Positions 1-8,745 of a stretch of 64,000 nucleotides of DNA are shown here, piece by piece. The notes beneath the pieces are model-generated. The model was not told the origin of the DNA and did not search any database. It saw only the letters and a program-made list of their open reading frames with translations. The position numbers were made by a program, and so were the translations under genes. This DNA comes from a virus. Within the stretch, counting starts at the first letter, position 1. Each line of letters opens with the position of its first letter. The stretch covers positions 50,260 to 114,259 of the IMG/VR virus record IMGVR_UViG_3300010885_049703, one strand, 5' to 3'.

Positions 1-891
1 GTAACTTTCGTCCCAGAAATCACCAAAGGTTTGGAATCCATAACTTCGCAAATATGCCAAGCTACCACACGTTCCTACTAATACAAACGGCATTTGTAGA
101 CAAATAGGTTTGAATACTTTTTCAGTTAGGTGTTGTCTAGCTCCTGTGGCAATAGTTTCGGTTACAAGATATAACAAACATTGACTTGACTCATTAAACA
201 AATCTAGTTTTGAACTTTGACTTGCGGAAACTTCGCCTTCGTTTTCAAACTGTAGTGGTAATGTCTGTTGTGAAAATACAGATTGTATATCAGGGTACCA
301 CTGTAGCAGTGGTTCAACCGCATCAACAACAGATATGTTTTCGGCTGGGCAGATATCTGGACAACTAATCAGATTGTTAGTTAATTGATTTTTAAAAATA
401 TGATACAACATCAACAACCGATGATGTCGTTGCCCGGCTACAATACGATTTGGAGCAATAAATGTGTGAGTAATTTTTCTTTGACTGGGATCAGTTACTA
501 GATAGGTATAATTGTAACCCCGAAACCAATCCAATGCAGCCCATCCGTTATAAAAATAATAGAATTGGAGCCAATCATAGGTTTGACAAATTCTATCTAC
601 TGTGCTACTATTGTATTCGCTAGTGATAATAACACCATGTCCGGGGCATTTCAACACATTGTCTTGACTGGCAAAAATATGCTGTAACACCGGGCGCAAC
701 CGAGAGAAGTCTAACGGCTCTTGGTCAAATACGAATATATAATTGAACTCGTTGCCCGGCGGTGCATAGTTTTTGAGATCAGCCAGCCGCGTGTGACCAG
801 GTGGATCACAGAACCACATACGTGTTCTGGGAATGTTTCTTTTTATGAATGGCCAAAATGTATGATTGTAAATCTCGTCAATTCTAATCAT
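1..891 (-). CDS. Glycosyltransferase-like phage protein, C-terminus off the window
   Basis: The frame is open from an ATG at 891 to base 1 (297 codons) with no stop, so the 3' end lies outside the window. The N-terminus begins MIRIDEIYNHTFWPF. The last visible stretch has an FVLVGTCGSLAYLRSYGF motif followed by FGDFWDESY. The same pattern occurs at the C-terminus of the protein at 57932-59737, so the two share a domain. I know this motif from uncharacterised proteins of aquatic T4-like phages, often beside sugar genes; a transferase role is inference. Its start codon lies in the same CATG as the divergent gene at 890. Confidence 0.75.
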   Translation of the reverse strand, partial: MIRIDEIYNHTFWPFIKRNIPRTRMWFCDPPGHTRLADLKNYAPPGNEFNYIFVFDQEPLDFSRLRPVLQHIFASQDNVLKCPGHGVIITSEYNSSTVDRICQTYDWLQFYYFYNGWAALDWFRGYNYTYLVTDPSQRKITHTFIAPNRIVAGQRHHRLLMLYHIFKNQLTNNLISCPDICPAENISVVDAVEPLLQWYPDIQSVFSQQTLPLQFENEGEVSASQSSKLDLFNESSQCLLYLVTETIATGARQHLTEKVFKPICLQMPFVLVGTCGSLAYLRSYGFQTFGDFWDESY

Positions 892-2560
892 GTTTGATGT
901 ATTTTATTTTGATCGCAAGCCCAACTTATTCCCACATGAACGTTGGGCAAAGAATTTAGAAGATGCAAAAACTCAAAGTCGTACTAGATTTTTCTGGGTA
1001 GTCAACTACTTATCGGACTATACAGACTTTGATTTTCTTTGGGAACCAACTCCCTGGGAAGCGCACCAACGACATGTTTGGCCCAGTCAATGGCAACGAG
1101 ATGGTGGCACACAGTTAGTGCCCAAACAAGGATTTACGGATACCAATTACGATCACACTACAGTGCCAAGAAAAGCCGGCGTTGATATTGTGTATGTTGA
1201 CCATGGCAACCCAGAATCTCCCACAGTTAAACTCACACAACGTGTGAGATACGTCGACAATTACCTTGACACATTAAAACGCATTGCCGCAGCAGAAACC
1301 AATGAATGGATATGGATCACCAGCAGCATCTGCGACTACACTGACTTTGATTTTTCATGGCATCCTGAACCTTGGCAAGCGGACATGCTGCATGTATTTG
1401 CCAGCGGTCAACAACGCTTTGGTGATACGTTTTACATGCATGTACCCAGTGCCCGGCAACGTCTTGGTGATGTGGAATTATTAGATTGGTATGCATTGAA
1501 CTTTGTTACAGATATTGTAGTACCGCGGCATCATATTCCAGTTAACTGGCATCGCAAGGACACACACATTGATGCAATAAAGCAGCACGAGTTTCGGGCA
1601 CCTTTGGAAATATTCACTTGCACTAATGTTGATGTTCCGTTGCCTGAAGTTAACCTATGGCGTAGCAAGACTAAAACTATCGTATCATTAAGTGCAGGTG
1701 CATCGGCTGTGATAGTTCCGCAAGTGGCAGCACCCACAATTAAAACACAACTCTATGATTATCCTTACATAGATAAGACCTATAACAATTGTGTGGAAGA
1801 TCGTTTACAAGATGTAATCTTTATCAGCAACGGCGAGCCCATGGCCGAAGCGAATTGGAACAATCTACAAGAACTGTGTCCCAGAGCACGTCGTAGCGAT
1901 GGAGTTACCGGCCGTGAAGCAGCATACAAAGCAGCAGCCGCTATGAGTGACACACCTTGGTTCTTTGCTGTGTTTGCCAAAACAGAAGTGTTACCTGAAT
2001 TCAAATTTGATTTCCAACCTGATCGTATGCAACAGCCCAAGCACTATATTTTTCACAGTCGCAATCCAGTTAATGGATTAGAGTATGGTGCCATGAATAT
2101 TAACTTGTACAATCGCCAACTCACCTTAGATACACGACCCGGCTTAGACTTCACATTGAGTTCGGCACATGAAGTAGTACCCATCGTAGCCAGTATCTCA
2201 AGATTCAACACTGATCCTTGGATCAGTTGGCGCAGTGCATTTAGAGAAGTGTTGAAACTAAAGCGTGAAGTTGACTTTGGTGCTGACGTAGAAATACAAT
2301 ATCGTCTAGACACATGGTGTACTCGTGCTGAAGGAGAAAATGCTGAATGGGTGTTGCAAGGTGCACAGGATGCCTTGGCATATTATGCGGAAGTCAACGG
2401 GCGACTATCACAGTTACAGTTGAGCTTTGACTGGGCTTGGTTAAAACAATGGTTTGAAAGCCGGCATGGATACCAGCTATGGGCTAAAACTGATCAACAA
2501 ACTCCTGAGTCACAAACCAATTTAGATATTGCTCAACTCCTAATTCAAGGGATATTGTAG
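890..2560 (+). CDS. Conserved phage protein with duplicated YTDFDF module
   Basis: A 556-residue protein on the minority strand. The N-terminal part holds two copies of a module: one at about residues 33-80 and one at about 138-185, each with DYTDFDFxWxPxPW followed by an HV(W/F)xSxxQR segment. The C-terminal third has FDFQPDR and HSRNPVNGLEYG, hallmarks of a family widespread in aquatic T4-like phages. No enzymatic motif can be named; a glycan-related role is only suggested by its neighbours. The ATG overlaps the ATG of the divergent gene within one CATG, and the 3' end overlaps the convergent epimerase gene by 77 bp. Confidence 0.85.
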   Translation: MFDVFYFDRKPNLFPHERWAKNLEDAKTQSRTRFFWVVNYLSDYTDFDFLWEPTPWEAHQRHVWPSQWQRDGGTQLVPKQGFTDTNYDHTTVPRKAGVDIVYVDHGNPESPTVKLTQRVRYVDNYLDTLKRIAAAETNEWIWITSSICDYTDFDFSWHPEPWQADMLHVFASGQQRFGDTFYMHVPSARQRLGDVELLDWYALNFVTDIVVPRHHIPVNWHRKDTHIDAIKQHEFRAPLEIFTCTNVDVPLPEVNLWRSKTKTIVSLSAGASAVIVPQVAAPTIKTQLYDYPYIDKTYNNCVEDRLQDVIFISNGEPMAEANWNNLQELCPRARRSDGVTGREAAYKAAAAMSDTPWFFAVFAKTEVLPEFKFDFQPDRMQQPKHYIFHSRNPVNGLEYGAMNINLYNRQLTLDTRPGLDFTLSSAHEVVPIVASISRFNTDPWISWRSAFREVLKLKREVDFGADVEIQYRLDTWCTRAEGENAEWVLQGAQDALAYYAEVNGRLSQLQLSFDWAWLKQWFESRHGYQLWAKTDQQTPESQTNLDIAQLLIQGIL

Positions 2561-3446
2561 GATTCCAGTCAGTTACAGTTTTTAGTTTGTCACTGTCAAG
2601 AGTATCTCTATTGGGATAAAATGCATCGTGTGGTTGAGTGATAATCTCAGCCGGAAGCCTTGCTGCAATTAGTTCTGCCGCTTCGATAATCTTTCTTCCC
2701 TGTCCTCTTGTGCAATTAAAAATTTCATTGGCTGCAGCAGGGTGTACAGCCGCAGTGACAAAAGCAGCAGCAACATCAGTGACATAACTAAAGTCTAATC
2801 GATTGTCAGGACCGTTCACATGTATCCGGCCAGTCTTGATGGCACCCACAGTCATCTTACTGATCACACGTACTACCATATCACGCACACCATACAATGC
2901 ACTGGGGCGTAGAATACTGTATTCTAAGCCATGCTCGTGCTGCCAAATCTTACACATACGTTCGCATTGTAGTTTATAACTTCCGTACAATGTCAATGGA
3001 TTACATTCAGCAGTTTCATTGGGAATATTACCACCAAAGTCTCCATATACCATTGACGAACTGGCCAATACAAAACGTTGAACTTTAAACTCCACACATA
3101 GATCCAATGCAATGGCAGTGGCTGCAATCATGTTAGTTGTGGCATCAACTACATTCTTCTTCACCATCTTGGCATTGGGGTATGTGGCAAGATCAATCAC
3201 AACATCAGGGCCAACCTCAGAAAATACTTGTCGCAATTTTTCAGAGTTGCAGACATCAACATTCCATGCTGAATGGAATCCTATAAAGGCAGTGCGTTGG
3301 TCAAGCACAGGATTATATTCCCAATCCTTATACTCGCCGTATTGATGATGTATGTCAACAACGTTGACTTGATGACCAAGATCAATGAGCTGGCGTGCAA
3401 CATTGTGTCCGATAAATCCATGTCCACCTAGTATTAATATTTTCAT
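2484..3446 (-). CDS. NAD-dependent sugar epimerase/dehydratase (extended SDR)
   Basis: A 320-residue extended short-chain dehydrogenase. The Rossmann glycine motif GGHGFIG is at residues 7-13, an SSSMVYG segment follows the NAD domain and the YxxxK catalytic pair appears as YGSYK. Length fits UDP-sugar 4-epimerases and dehydratases. It is the last gene of an overlapping chain with the DegT aminotransferase (ATGA overlap at 3443-3446), the PIG-L deacetylase and a second epimerase, so it probably makes or converts a nucleotide sugar. The exact substrate cannot be read from sequence. Confidence 0.88.
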   Translation of the reverse strand: MKILILGGHGFIGHNVARQLIDLGHQVNVVDIHHQYGEYKDWEYNPVLDQRTAFIGFHSAWNVDVCNSEKLRQVFSEVGPDVVIDLATYPNAKMVKKNVVDATTNMIAATAIALDLCVEFKVQRFVLASSSMVYGDFGGNIPNETAECNPLTLYGSYKLQCERMCKIWQHEHGLEYSILRPSALYGVRDMVVRVISKMTVGAIKTGRIHVNGPDNRLDFSYVTDVAAAFVTAAVHPAAANEIFNCTRGQGRKIIEAAELIAARLPAEIITQPHDAFYPNRDTLDSDKLKTVTDWNPTISLELGVEQYLNWFVTQEFVDQF

Positions 3447-4480
3447 TGCAATACCTTGGCTATTTGTTCTACTTCACTGTCAGTTAGTGTGTGTTGGTTA
3501 GGCACAGTGAAACTTTGTCGTGCCAATTCATCGGCTCGTGGACAATTGGCAGTATACAGCGTTTCCCGATGAACTGGCCTTGAATAGTGTACGGCTATGT
3601 CAATCGCTTGTTGTTGAAACTGTTTGATAACGATGTCTCGTTGCAACGATTTAAAAACTAGTTTACTGTAATCGTGTGCCCTTAGATTGGTATCTAACAC
3701 ACACTGGTGTTGACTTTGTGCAATAAGAAATTGCGCTATCTCATGCCTTCTGCGCTGCCATTGTGTAGCCAGTTCCAACCCAACGCTAATACACGCTGCT
3801 TCAAAACTACTGATCATACTGTTCATTCCTGGTGCAATACTTGCATCGGTATTTTTCTTCTTGCCGTGTAATCGCAGCAGTTGAGCCATGGCAGCAATGT
3901 CATCATCATCAGTGAGTACGGCTCCGCCACTGCCCCAGCTACTGATAGGTTTACTGGGTGAAAAACTAACACAGGCAACCGTGCCTTGGTTGGCACTCCA
4001 AGTTGTACCGTTGTGACTCATTAAACTTTGAGCAGCATCACAAATCACAGGTATGCCTAGTTGATCTAATGCGGCCCAGTTGCTCATGTTGCCAAATATA
4101 TCCACTGCCACCACAGCAGCGCAGTCTTTGATTTGACTTACATCAATACAATAATTGTCAACAACATCAACCGCAATTGGTATATGACCGGCTCTGACAA
4201 TAGCATGTGCCGTGGCAGTGAATGTGTAGGTGCTTACGGCAATTCTACTTTGTGGGGGAAGATTCAAACACCATATGGCAATGATCAGTGCATCAGTGCA
4301 ACTGGCAGTTGTGACACAATGTTTTCTATGAAACGTTGTGGCTAGCCTTGTTTCTAATCGTTGTACCAGTGCTGAGTTTTGAGCTAGGCCCTGTTGATGA
4401 TCTTCGTTGAGCATTGTCCAGACTTGATCACGTATCTGAGTCCAGTTGCGAGCATTTTGGAATAGTGCGATGTTACTCAT
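3443..4480 (-). CDS. DegT/DnrJ/EryC1 aminotransferase (PLP-dependent)
   Basis: A 345-residue sugar aminotransferase-like protein. It shows the family's TASCTDAL phosphate-binding stretch near residue 58, the CDAAQSL segment and the SFSPSKPISSWGSGG loop, whose lysine would form the Schiff base with pyridoxal phosphate. The family transfers an amino group from glutamate to a keto-sugar nucleotide. The order epimerase - aminotransferase - deacetylase - epimerase suggests an amino-sugar pathway. It overlaps its neighbours by 4 and 8 bp. Confidence 0.88.
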   Translation of the reverse strand: MSNIALFQNARNWTQIRDQVWTMLNEDHQQGLAQNSALVQRLETRLATTFHRKHCVTTASCTDALIIAIWCLNLPPQSRIAVSTYTFTATAHAIVRAGHIPIAVDVVDNYCIDVSQIKDCAAVVAVDIFGNMSNWAALDQLGIPVICDAAQSLMSHNGTTWSANQGTVACVSFSPSKPISSWGSGGAVLTDDDDIAAMAQLLRLHGKKKNTDASIAPGMNSMISSFEAACISVGLELATQWQRRRHEIAQFLIAQSQHQCVLDTNLRAHDYSKLVFKSLQRDIVIKQFQQQAIDIAVHYSRPVHRETLYTANCPRADELARQSFTVPNQHTLTDSEVEQIAKVLQ

Positions 4481-5093
4481 AAGAATTCACTATTGTAAAA
4501 CATTCAGCAAGCGTTTGCCTATTCTTCTGCGCCCAATATTGATTGGCAGTGTAGATATACGCAATATCTGACTGGGATAGATAACTGCCGTAACATTCCA
4601 GCAATTGACGTTTGAATGTCCAATGATCAGCAATACCAACGTAATAGTTGGCAGTGCGTTGATAGTCATGGCAATAAGGCCAACTATGCATTAACCAAGT
4701 CTGACGGGCATGCTTCTTTACATAAGGCCAAGCCAGTTCATAGGTGGCTCTGTGGTCTTGATGACTGTCTTCAGGATTGGGGATAATTGCAATGTCACAT
4801 GACTCCAACAGATCGTGTAGTTGAGTCATGATTACATTATTGACTACAAGATTTGGCCTGCCGCCGGTGTGCAAGGGAGTGGGCAATACTCTAAGATCCC
4901 AGCCACTCAATTTATAACTGGCCGCAAGTTCATTGGTTACAATGGCTGTGGTTCGGGTGGGATTGACTTCAGTGCTGGGTTGTACAGCAACCACACTGAT
5001 GATTTCTGCACCCTGCTCTTGATAACGTCTGAGAGTACCGGCACAGGCAATCTCTACATCATCGGGGTGAGCACTGACAACGAGTATTTTCAT
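4473..5093 (-). CDS. PIG-L/LmbE family N-deacetylase
   Basis: The protein (206 residues from the chosen start) begins MKILVVSAHPDDVEIAC. AHPDD is the zinc-binding signature of LmbE-like deacetylases, and a second metal-binding histidine region appears as HQDHRATYE. These enzymes remove acetyl groups from N-acetylglucosamine-containing compounds. The ATG at 5093 overlaps the TGA of the upstream small gene (TCAT at 5090-5093), which is why it is preferred over an in-frame GTG at 5099. It sits between sugar-nucleotide enzymes. Confidence 0.87.
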   Translation of the reverse strand: MKILVVSAHPDDVEIACAGTLRRYQEQGAEIISVVAVQPSTEVNPTRTTAIVTNELAASYKLSGWDLRVLPTPLHTGGRPNLVVNNVIMTQLHDLLESCDIAIIPNPEDSHQDHRATYELAWPYVKKHARQTWLMHSWPYCHDYQRTANYYVGIADHWTFKRQLLECYGSYLSQSDIAYIYTANQYWAQKNRQTLAECFTIVNSYE

Positions 5094-5245
5094 GACCACC
5101 TCAACAAATATAACATGTAGTCCGCCTCATTGCGAAAGTATAGATAGCCTCGATCACGACACCAACGAATATCTTGATCACCAAATGTTTGTTCACACCA
5201 TTGCATTCTTGCCCATGCTTCTGGTATCTTTGCTCGATAGGTCAT
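5090..5245 (-). CDS. Small phage protein, LxW-S tail family (51 aa)
   Basis: Read directly from the minus strand: 51 residues starting MTYRAKIPEAWARM and ending DYMLYLLRWS. Its stop overlaps the deacetylase start and its ATG overlaps the stop of the next small gene (TCAT at 5242-5245), which strongly supports translation. The ending resembles small proteins at 5242-5475, 6428-6754 and 27384-27620. Function unknown. Confidence 0.72.
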   Translation of the reverse strand: MTYRAKIPEAWARMQWCEQTFGDQDIRWCRDRGYLYFRNEADYMLYLLRWS

Positions 5246-5475
5246 GACCATTTTAATTTAAACCACACTGCTGGTTTTTCGTCTTTAAAGTAGTAACACC
5301 AGGAACTCATTATATAATCTACCTTGGATCTATAACCTCGTTCACGTAGCCATGAATTTAAATCATCTAACGTATAAGGCTCAATGCTAGGACGCAACTC
5401 TACCTTGTATATGAATCCTTGTTCAGCTAATCTGACACTGTAAGGTCTGCTCAACGGGTTACTGTGATCTTTCAT
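5242..5475 (-). CDS. Small phage protein, LxW-S tail family (77 aa)
   Basis: A 77-residue protein ending AVWFKLKWS, joined at both ends by 4-bp ATGA overlaps to the 51-residue gene and the epimerase. It has a WLRERGYRSKVDY segment followed by an aromatic strand and the LxWS tail, the pattern of a dispersed small-protein family in this window. No known enzymatic motif. Confidence 0.75.
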   Translation of the reverse strand: MKDHSNPLSRPYSVRLAEQGFIYKVELRPSIEPYTLDDLNSWLRERGYRSKVDYIMSSWCYYFKDEKPAVWFKLKWS

Positions 5476-6431
5476 TGCCAGTGTGTGCTAGTAGTCAGCC
5501 AATTGTAATAAGATAAGAATCCTTCAGCAACATCAACTTTGGGATCATACCCAAAGTCTTGACGAGCAGCATCAATGTTCAGTGATCCACGACTGGGGAA
5601 GTCTAGATCACGATCCCCGACTTGAATAGATCCTTGCCCCACTATGCTGACAATCATTTCAGCTGCCTGCAACAATGTCACGGAATGACTTTTTGTTATA
5701 TTATACGTGCGATTCTTTGTTTGGTCAATCAAACTGGCATTAGCGATACCTTCGGCGGCATCATCAACATAGGTAAAGTCCAAAGTTTCCGCGGCACCAT
5801 TTACGTTTAACCAGCCGCCACGCAATGCCTGCATCATGAATCGTGATATAACACGGTCTTCAACATCCAACGGTCCATATACCGCACTGGGACGAATGAT
5901 GGTGTAATCAAAACAGCCGCGTCGCTGGTAATCTTTTACTAGAGCCTCGCCGGCAAGTTTCATTATACCATATTGTCCTTGTGGGCGACATATAGCATCT
6001 TCACGCACATCATCTCGGAAATCACCGTAGACCATTGAGCTTGATATGTACACAAAACGTTTGACACTGTGTGCATTCGCGCTTTCCAGCATGTTGATCA
6101 GTCCTTCAATCATCACCTTTGCTCCCAATCCAGGATTGGCATTTACTACTTTTTGTCGGGGAAAGCTGGCCATGTGTATTACAACATCAGGCTGTTCGCC
6201 CGCAATGATGCTGTTGACTGCAGCCGCATCTGCAATGTCGTTGGTATAGCAACGTACTGATAGTGGAAATTTTACTCGACGCTGTTGTATCAAGTAGTCA
6301 AGTTCTTGTTGTGGGATGACACCATAGTTGGTGAGATTGTCAATAACTGCTACATCGTGCCCAAGGCGTGTTAGATGAAGCACGGTATTGTGCCCAATTA
6401 ATCCAAGCCCACCTGTGATCAATACTTTCAT
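5472..6431 (-). CDS. NAD-dependent sugar epimerase (GalE-like SDR)
   Basis: About 319 residues from the ATG at 6431. This ATG overlaps the upstream TGA (TCAT at 6428-6431) and is preferred over a GTG at 6440. The Rossmann motif GGLGLIG, the SSSMVYG segment, YGIMK as the YxxxK pair and RPSAVYGP mark a GalE-type extended SDR. It resembles the epimerase at 2484-3446 but is a distinct paralogue (for example DNLTNYG against DIHHQYG after the first beta strand), suggesting two consecutive steps of one sugar pathway. Confidence 0.88.
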   Translation of the reverse strand: MKVLITGGLGLIGHNTVLHLTRLGHDVAVIDNLTNYGVIPQQELDYLIQQRRVKFPLSVRCYTNDIADAAAVNSIIAGEQPDVVIHMASFPRQKVVNANPGLGAKVMIEGLINMLESANAHSVKRFVYISSSMVYGDFRDDVREDAICRPQGQYGIMKLAGEALVKDYQRRGCFDYTIIRPSAVYGPLDVEDRVISRFMMQALRGGWLNVNGAAETLDFTYVDDAAEGIANASLIDQTKNRTYNITKSHSVTLLQAAEMIVSIVGQGSIQVGDRDLDFPSRGSLNIDAARQDFGYDPKVDVAEGFLSYYNWLTTSTHWQ

Positions 6432-6754
6432 TGCGACCACTTTAATTTAAAGAATGTATAGTTTTGTTCACTCATCTCGCCTTCCAAGGCAATTTTGTAT
6501 CCAAGTGATATTGGATCAGCCAAAGTATGAAAGTAGATGTCGCCTTCGCAGTGTTCCGTACACCACTGACCTTTTTCCGTCTGTTGCCATTCTTGAATTG
6601 TGAATGATGCATAAAGCATGGGATCTTCAACATCACCGACTGTAAAATTATGCAACATAACTTTTTGTGTCTGCATGTATGACCTGGGATTGTTATGAAA
6701 TTTAAATCGTTCCGGAAGCTGGCCAGGCCAAGTTTTACTAAAAGTGATTGCCAT
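6428..6754 (-). CDS. Small phage protein, LxW-S tail family (108 aa)
   Basis: A 108-residue protein starting MAITFSKTWPGQLPERF and ending NYTFFKLKWSQ. The tail matches the neighbouring small proteins. It overlaps thyX by 17 bp upstream and the epimerase by 4 bp downstream, so it belongs to the same translationally coupled chain. Function unknown. Confidence 0.72.
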   Translation of the reverse strand: MAITFSKTWPGQLPERFKFHNNPRSYMQTQKVMLHNFTVGDVEDPMLYASFTIQEWQQTEKGQWCTEHCEGDIYFHTLADPISLGYKIALEGEMSEQNYTFFKLKWSQ

Positions 6755-7415
6755 TAACTAACTCCGCAGCCATTGGAAATATTTTTGCAATTACATTGGC
6801 GCAGGCCACAGCAACTTCTTGATGTTCTTTTTGTGTGCCGTTGCCACTGCGCAGTTCAATAAAATGTATCCAACTACGCAAAGTGCCATTCATGTACAGT
6901 CGACTTTCCATGATACCTTCGGGCAACACTGCACGAGCTTGTTCTTTGGCAATGCCATTGTCAACTGCCCACTTATACGCTTCGCGACTGGCAGCTATCA
7001 CATTCATTTGACGAATCTTCCATTCGTGTTCAAGTTCTTGGTCATCAGTTTCAATGCTGTTTTGACGATTCTTGGTATCTTGCAGTCGTGCATCACGCAA
7101 CACAAAGTTTAGATCCTTTGTGGGATCGGCGTAACGTTGCGAGAACTCTTGGAAACTAAAACTACGATGACGTAAGATCTGTCGAGCAATGTCTCTTGTA
7201 GTGGTAATTTCTATACAAGCACTGACCATCTCAAGTGGACTCCAGTGTTGGTGCTTGATCAAATAGCGTATGAGTTTTTCGCTTGACTCAGTGTTGAGTT
7301 GATTACTGGGGTTACTGACACGAGCGCAATAGGCAATAAGTTCTTGAGCATCACCTATACCTAGCCCAGTTAGTTCAGCCGTGGGCTCGCTAGAAGAAAT
7401 CAGTCTGACGTTCAT
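6738..7415 (-). CDS. thyX: Flavin-dependent thymidylate synthase ThyX
   Basis: A 225-residue ThyX. The signature RHRX7S is present at residues 82-92 (RHRSFSFQEFS, then QRY), and a dUMP-binding SRLYMNGTLRSW segment lies near residue 170. ThyX makes dTMP from dUMP with methylene-tetrahydrofolate, FAD and NADPH. Thymidylate synthases are common in T4-like phages, where they feed DNA synthesis. The consensus Asn in RHRxxSxNE is Gln here. It heads the chain of overlapping sugar genes. Confidence 0.95.
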   Translation of the reverse strand: MNVRLISSSEPTAELTGLGIGDAQELIAYCARVSNPSNQLNTESSEKLIRYLIKHQHWSPLEMVSACIEITTTRDIARQILRHRSFSFQEFSQRYADPTKDLNFVLRDARLQDTKNRQNSIETDDQELEHEWKIRQMNVIAASREAYKWAVDNGIAKEQARAVLPEGIMESRLYMNGTLRSWIHFIELRSGNGTQKEHQEVAVACANVIAKIFPMAAELVNGNHF

Positions 7416-7721
7416 TTATAGGCCGCTTAAAATTTTGTTGGTTTCGGGTTGCACCAGCTCGGCCACAGCATTGACGTCAAGCACAAATTCAATATCTTGT
7501 ACTTCGTCGCCAAGCTCGGCTAGTTGGCGGGTTATGAGAATTTCAATTTCTTCTAACTCAAGGCCTTGTTTCTTCAGCGTGTGAAAGTTAATAGTTTTCT
7601 GACGCCGGCCTTCTATTTTGATTATAACTTTTTTGATACATTCAAGGGGAACAGCAGTTTTTTCATCAATACCTGAAATTATGTGTTCCCACTTCTCGAG
7701 AAAATCATCACTGAGCTTCAT
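7416..7721 (-). CDS. Conserved phage protein (101 aa)
   Basis: Start chosen at the ATG at 7721 (MKLSDDFLEKWEH); the longer frame upstream lies in the overlapping gene and looks unlike protein. The sequence IIKIEGRRQKTINFHTLKKQ and an acidic helix (ELEEIEILITRQLAEL) recall a conserved family of aquatic T4-like phages. No function is known to me. It abuts thyX without a gap and overlaps the upstream gene by 14 bp. Confidence 0.75.
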   Translation of the reverse strand: MKLSDDFLEKWEHIISGIDEKTAVPLECIKKVIIKIEGRRQKTINFHTLKKQGLELEEIEILITRQLAELGDEVQDIEFVLDVNAVAELVQPETNKILSGL

Positions 7722-8439
7722 GTGCGGCGGTTGCTTTCTTTGGACGACCACGTGTCTTGGCTGCCGCAGTTGACACGGGTGCGGTTGATTCACGAACAAC
7801 AGCCTTGGGATTTGCTTTTGGGTTCATACGTGCAGCTTCTTTTTTCATGCGAGCTGCTTCAGCAATCAATCCTTTGGCTTCAATTTCCATGCGCTTGGCC
7901 TGTACCAACATATTGTCGGCAATGTCATTGTCATTAAGATATGAACTGGTACTGGCTTGAGAACTAGGCGGAGGTGGTGCTCCTAACTCTCGACCAGCTT
8001 TGTATTCTGCTTCGGCTGCACGTTTAGTCGGAGCATCTACCATTCCGCGATTGGCATCTACCTCGGCTAGTTTTCTACTAGCACCTTCGCCAAGCTTCAT
8101 TTCGGCTAAAATCTTGTTGAGTTCGTCAAGTCTGATTGTATTGCCAGTGCTGGGAGTCATAATCACTTGCCCAGTATTGACTTTTTTCATCATGCTTTCA
8201 CGATGCAACGTCTCAAGAATGTTTCTACCATCGGGCAAAAGATTACGATGTAATGCATCAGCAAATTCTTCGGCTTGTTGACCTACATCACTTTCCAATA
8301 CTTTCATGATAGAATCATGCCAGTGTGCTGGCAATGTGTCGGGATAAATGACCAAACACATATGATCCATTCCCGGAATGGTTCTAAATATCACAGCGAC
8401 CTTGCGATCGTTGTGTTTTCCAATATGCTTTAAAAACAT
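7708..8439 (-). CDS. Phage protein with basic AT-hook-like tail
   Basis: A 243-residue protein. The first 90 residues look globular (MFLKHIGKHNDRKVAVIFR, then MCLVIYPDTLPAHWHDSI). After a Pro/Ser linker near residue 155, the C-terminus is alanine/lysine-rich and helical, ending in TRGRPKKATAAHEAQ; RGRPKK resembles an AT-hook. DNA binding is therefore possible but unproven. It sits 1 bp from the next upstream gene and overlaps the downstream one. Confidence 0.75.
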   Translation of the reverse strand: MFLKHIGKHNDRKVAVIFRTIPGMDHMCLVIYPDTLPAHWHDSIMKVLESDVGQQAEEFADALHRNLLPDGRNILETLHRESMMKKVNTGQVIMTPSTGNTIRLDELNKILAEMKLGEGASRKLAEVDANRGMVDAPTKRAAEAEYKAGRELGAPPPPSSQASTSSYLNDNDIADNMLVQAKRMEIEAKGLIAEAARMKKEAARMNPKANPKAVVRESTAPVSTAAAKTRGRPKKATAAHEAQ

Positions 8440-8440
8440 A

Positions 8441-8683
8441 TTATTCTCCTTGAAGGGCCGTTTCGGGCTCTGGCGGTAGTTCTGTTTGAGTGCTTTCTTG
8501 AACTTGTTGCGCTTGTTCTTCGATTGCTTTCAAAAATACAGAGAGACGATCAAAAACTTCGCCCACTGATTTCATTTCTTCTGCTCGATAAGCGCCACGG
8601 CTGCAAGCAACTTCAATGCAGGTCTTCAAACCTACAAGGTCCGTTACGGTTAAATTGTTGTTGGGGGTAGTAGTAGTATCCAT
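8441..8683 (-). CDS. Small conserved phage protein (80 aa)
   Basis: The core NLTVTDLVGLKTCIEVACSR, followed by GAYRAEEMKSVG, matches a small protein family I know from T4-like cyanophages. The last 30 residues are Gln/Glu-rich. No Shine-Dalgarno is visible. Instead an ATTAAATA octamer ends 5 nt before the ATG, suggesting a leaderless late message. Confidence 0.75.
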   Translation of the reverse strand: MDTTTTPNNNLTVTDLVGLKTCIEVACSRGAYRAEEMKSVGEVFDRLSVFLKAIEEQAQQVQESTQTELPPEPETALQGE

Positions 8684-8688
8684 GCAAA

Positions 8689-8696
8689 TATTTAAT
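8689..8696 (-). promoter_or_regulatory. Late-promoter-like octamer ATTAAATA, 5 nt before ATG
   Basis: On the minus strand the octamer is followed by TTTGC and then the ATG at 8683. It matches the T4 late consensus TATAAATA at six or more positions. The same TAAATATTTGCATG string recurs at 27618-27631. Transcription starting about 6 nt downstream would give an almost leaderless mRNA. Confidence 0.5.
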
Positions 8697-8699
8697 CAA

Positions 8700-8734
8700 T
8701 AAAACACCGCAGATTTTATTTTCTGCGGTGTTTT
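8700..8734 (-). terminator. Hairpin terminator, probably bidirectional
   Basis: Perfect 10-bp arms at 8704-8713 and 8722-8731 around an 8-nt loop, with T-runs on both strands. On the minus strand it lies just past the stop of the metallopeptidase gene (8746) and would end that transcript. Confidence 0.8.
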
Positions 8735-8745
8735 GGCAAAATTGA

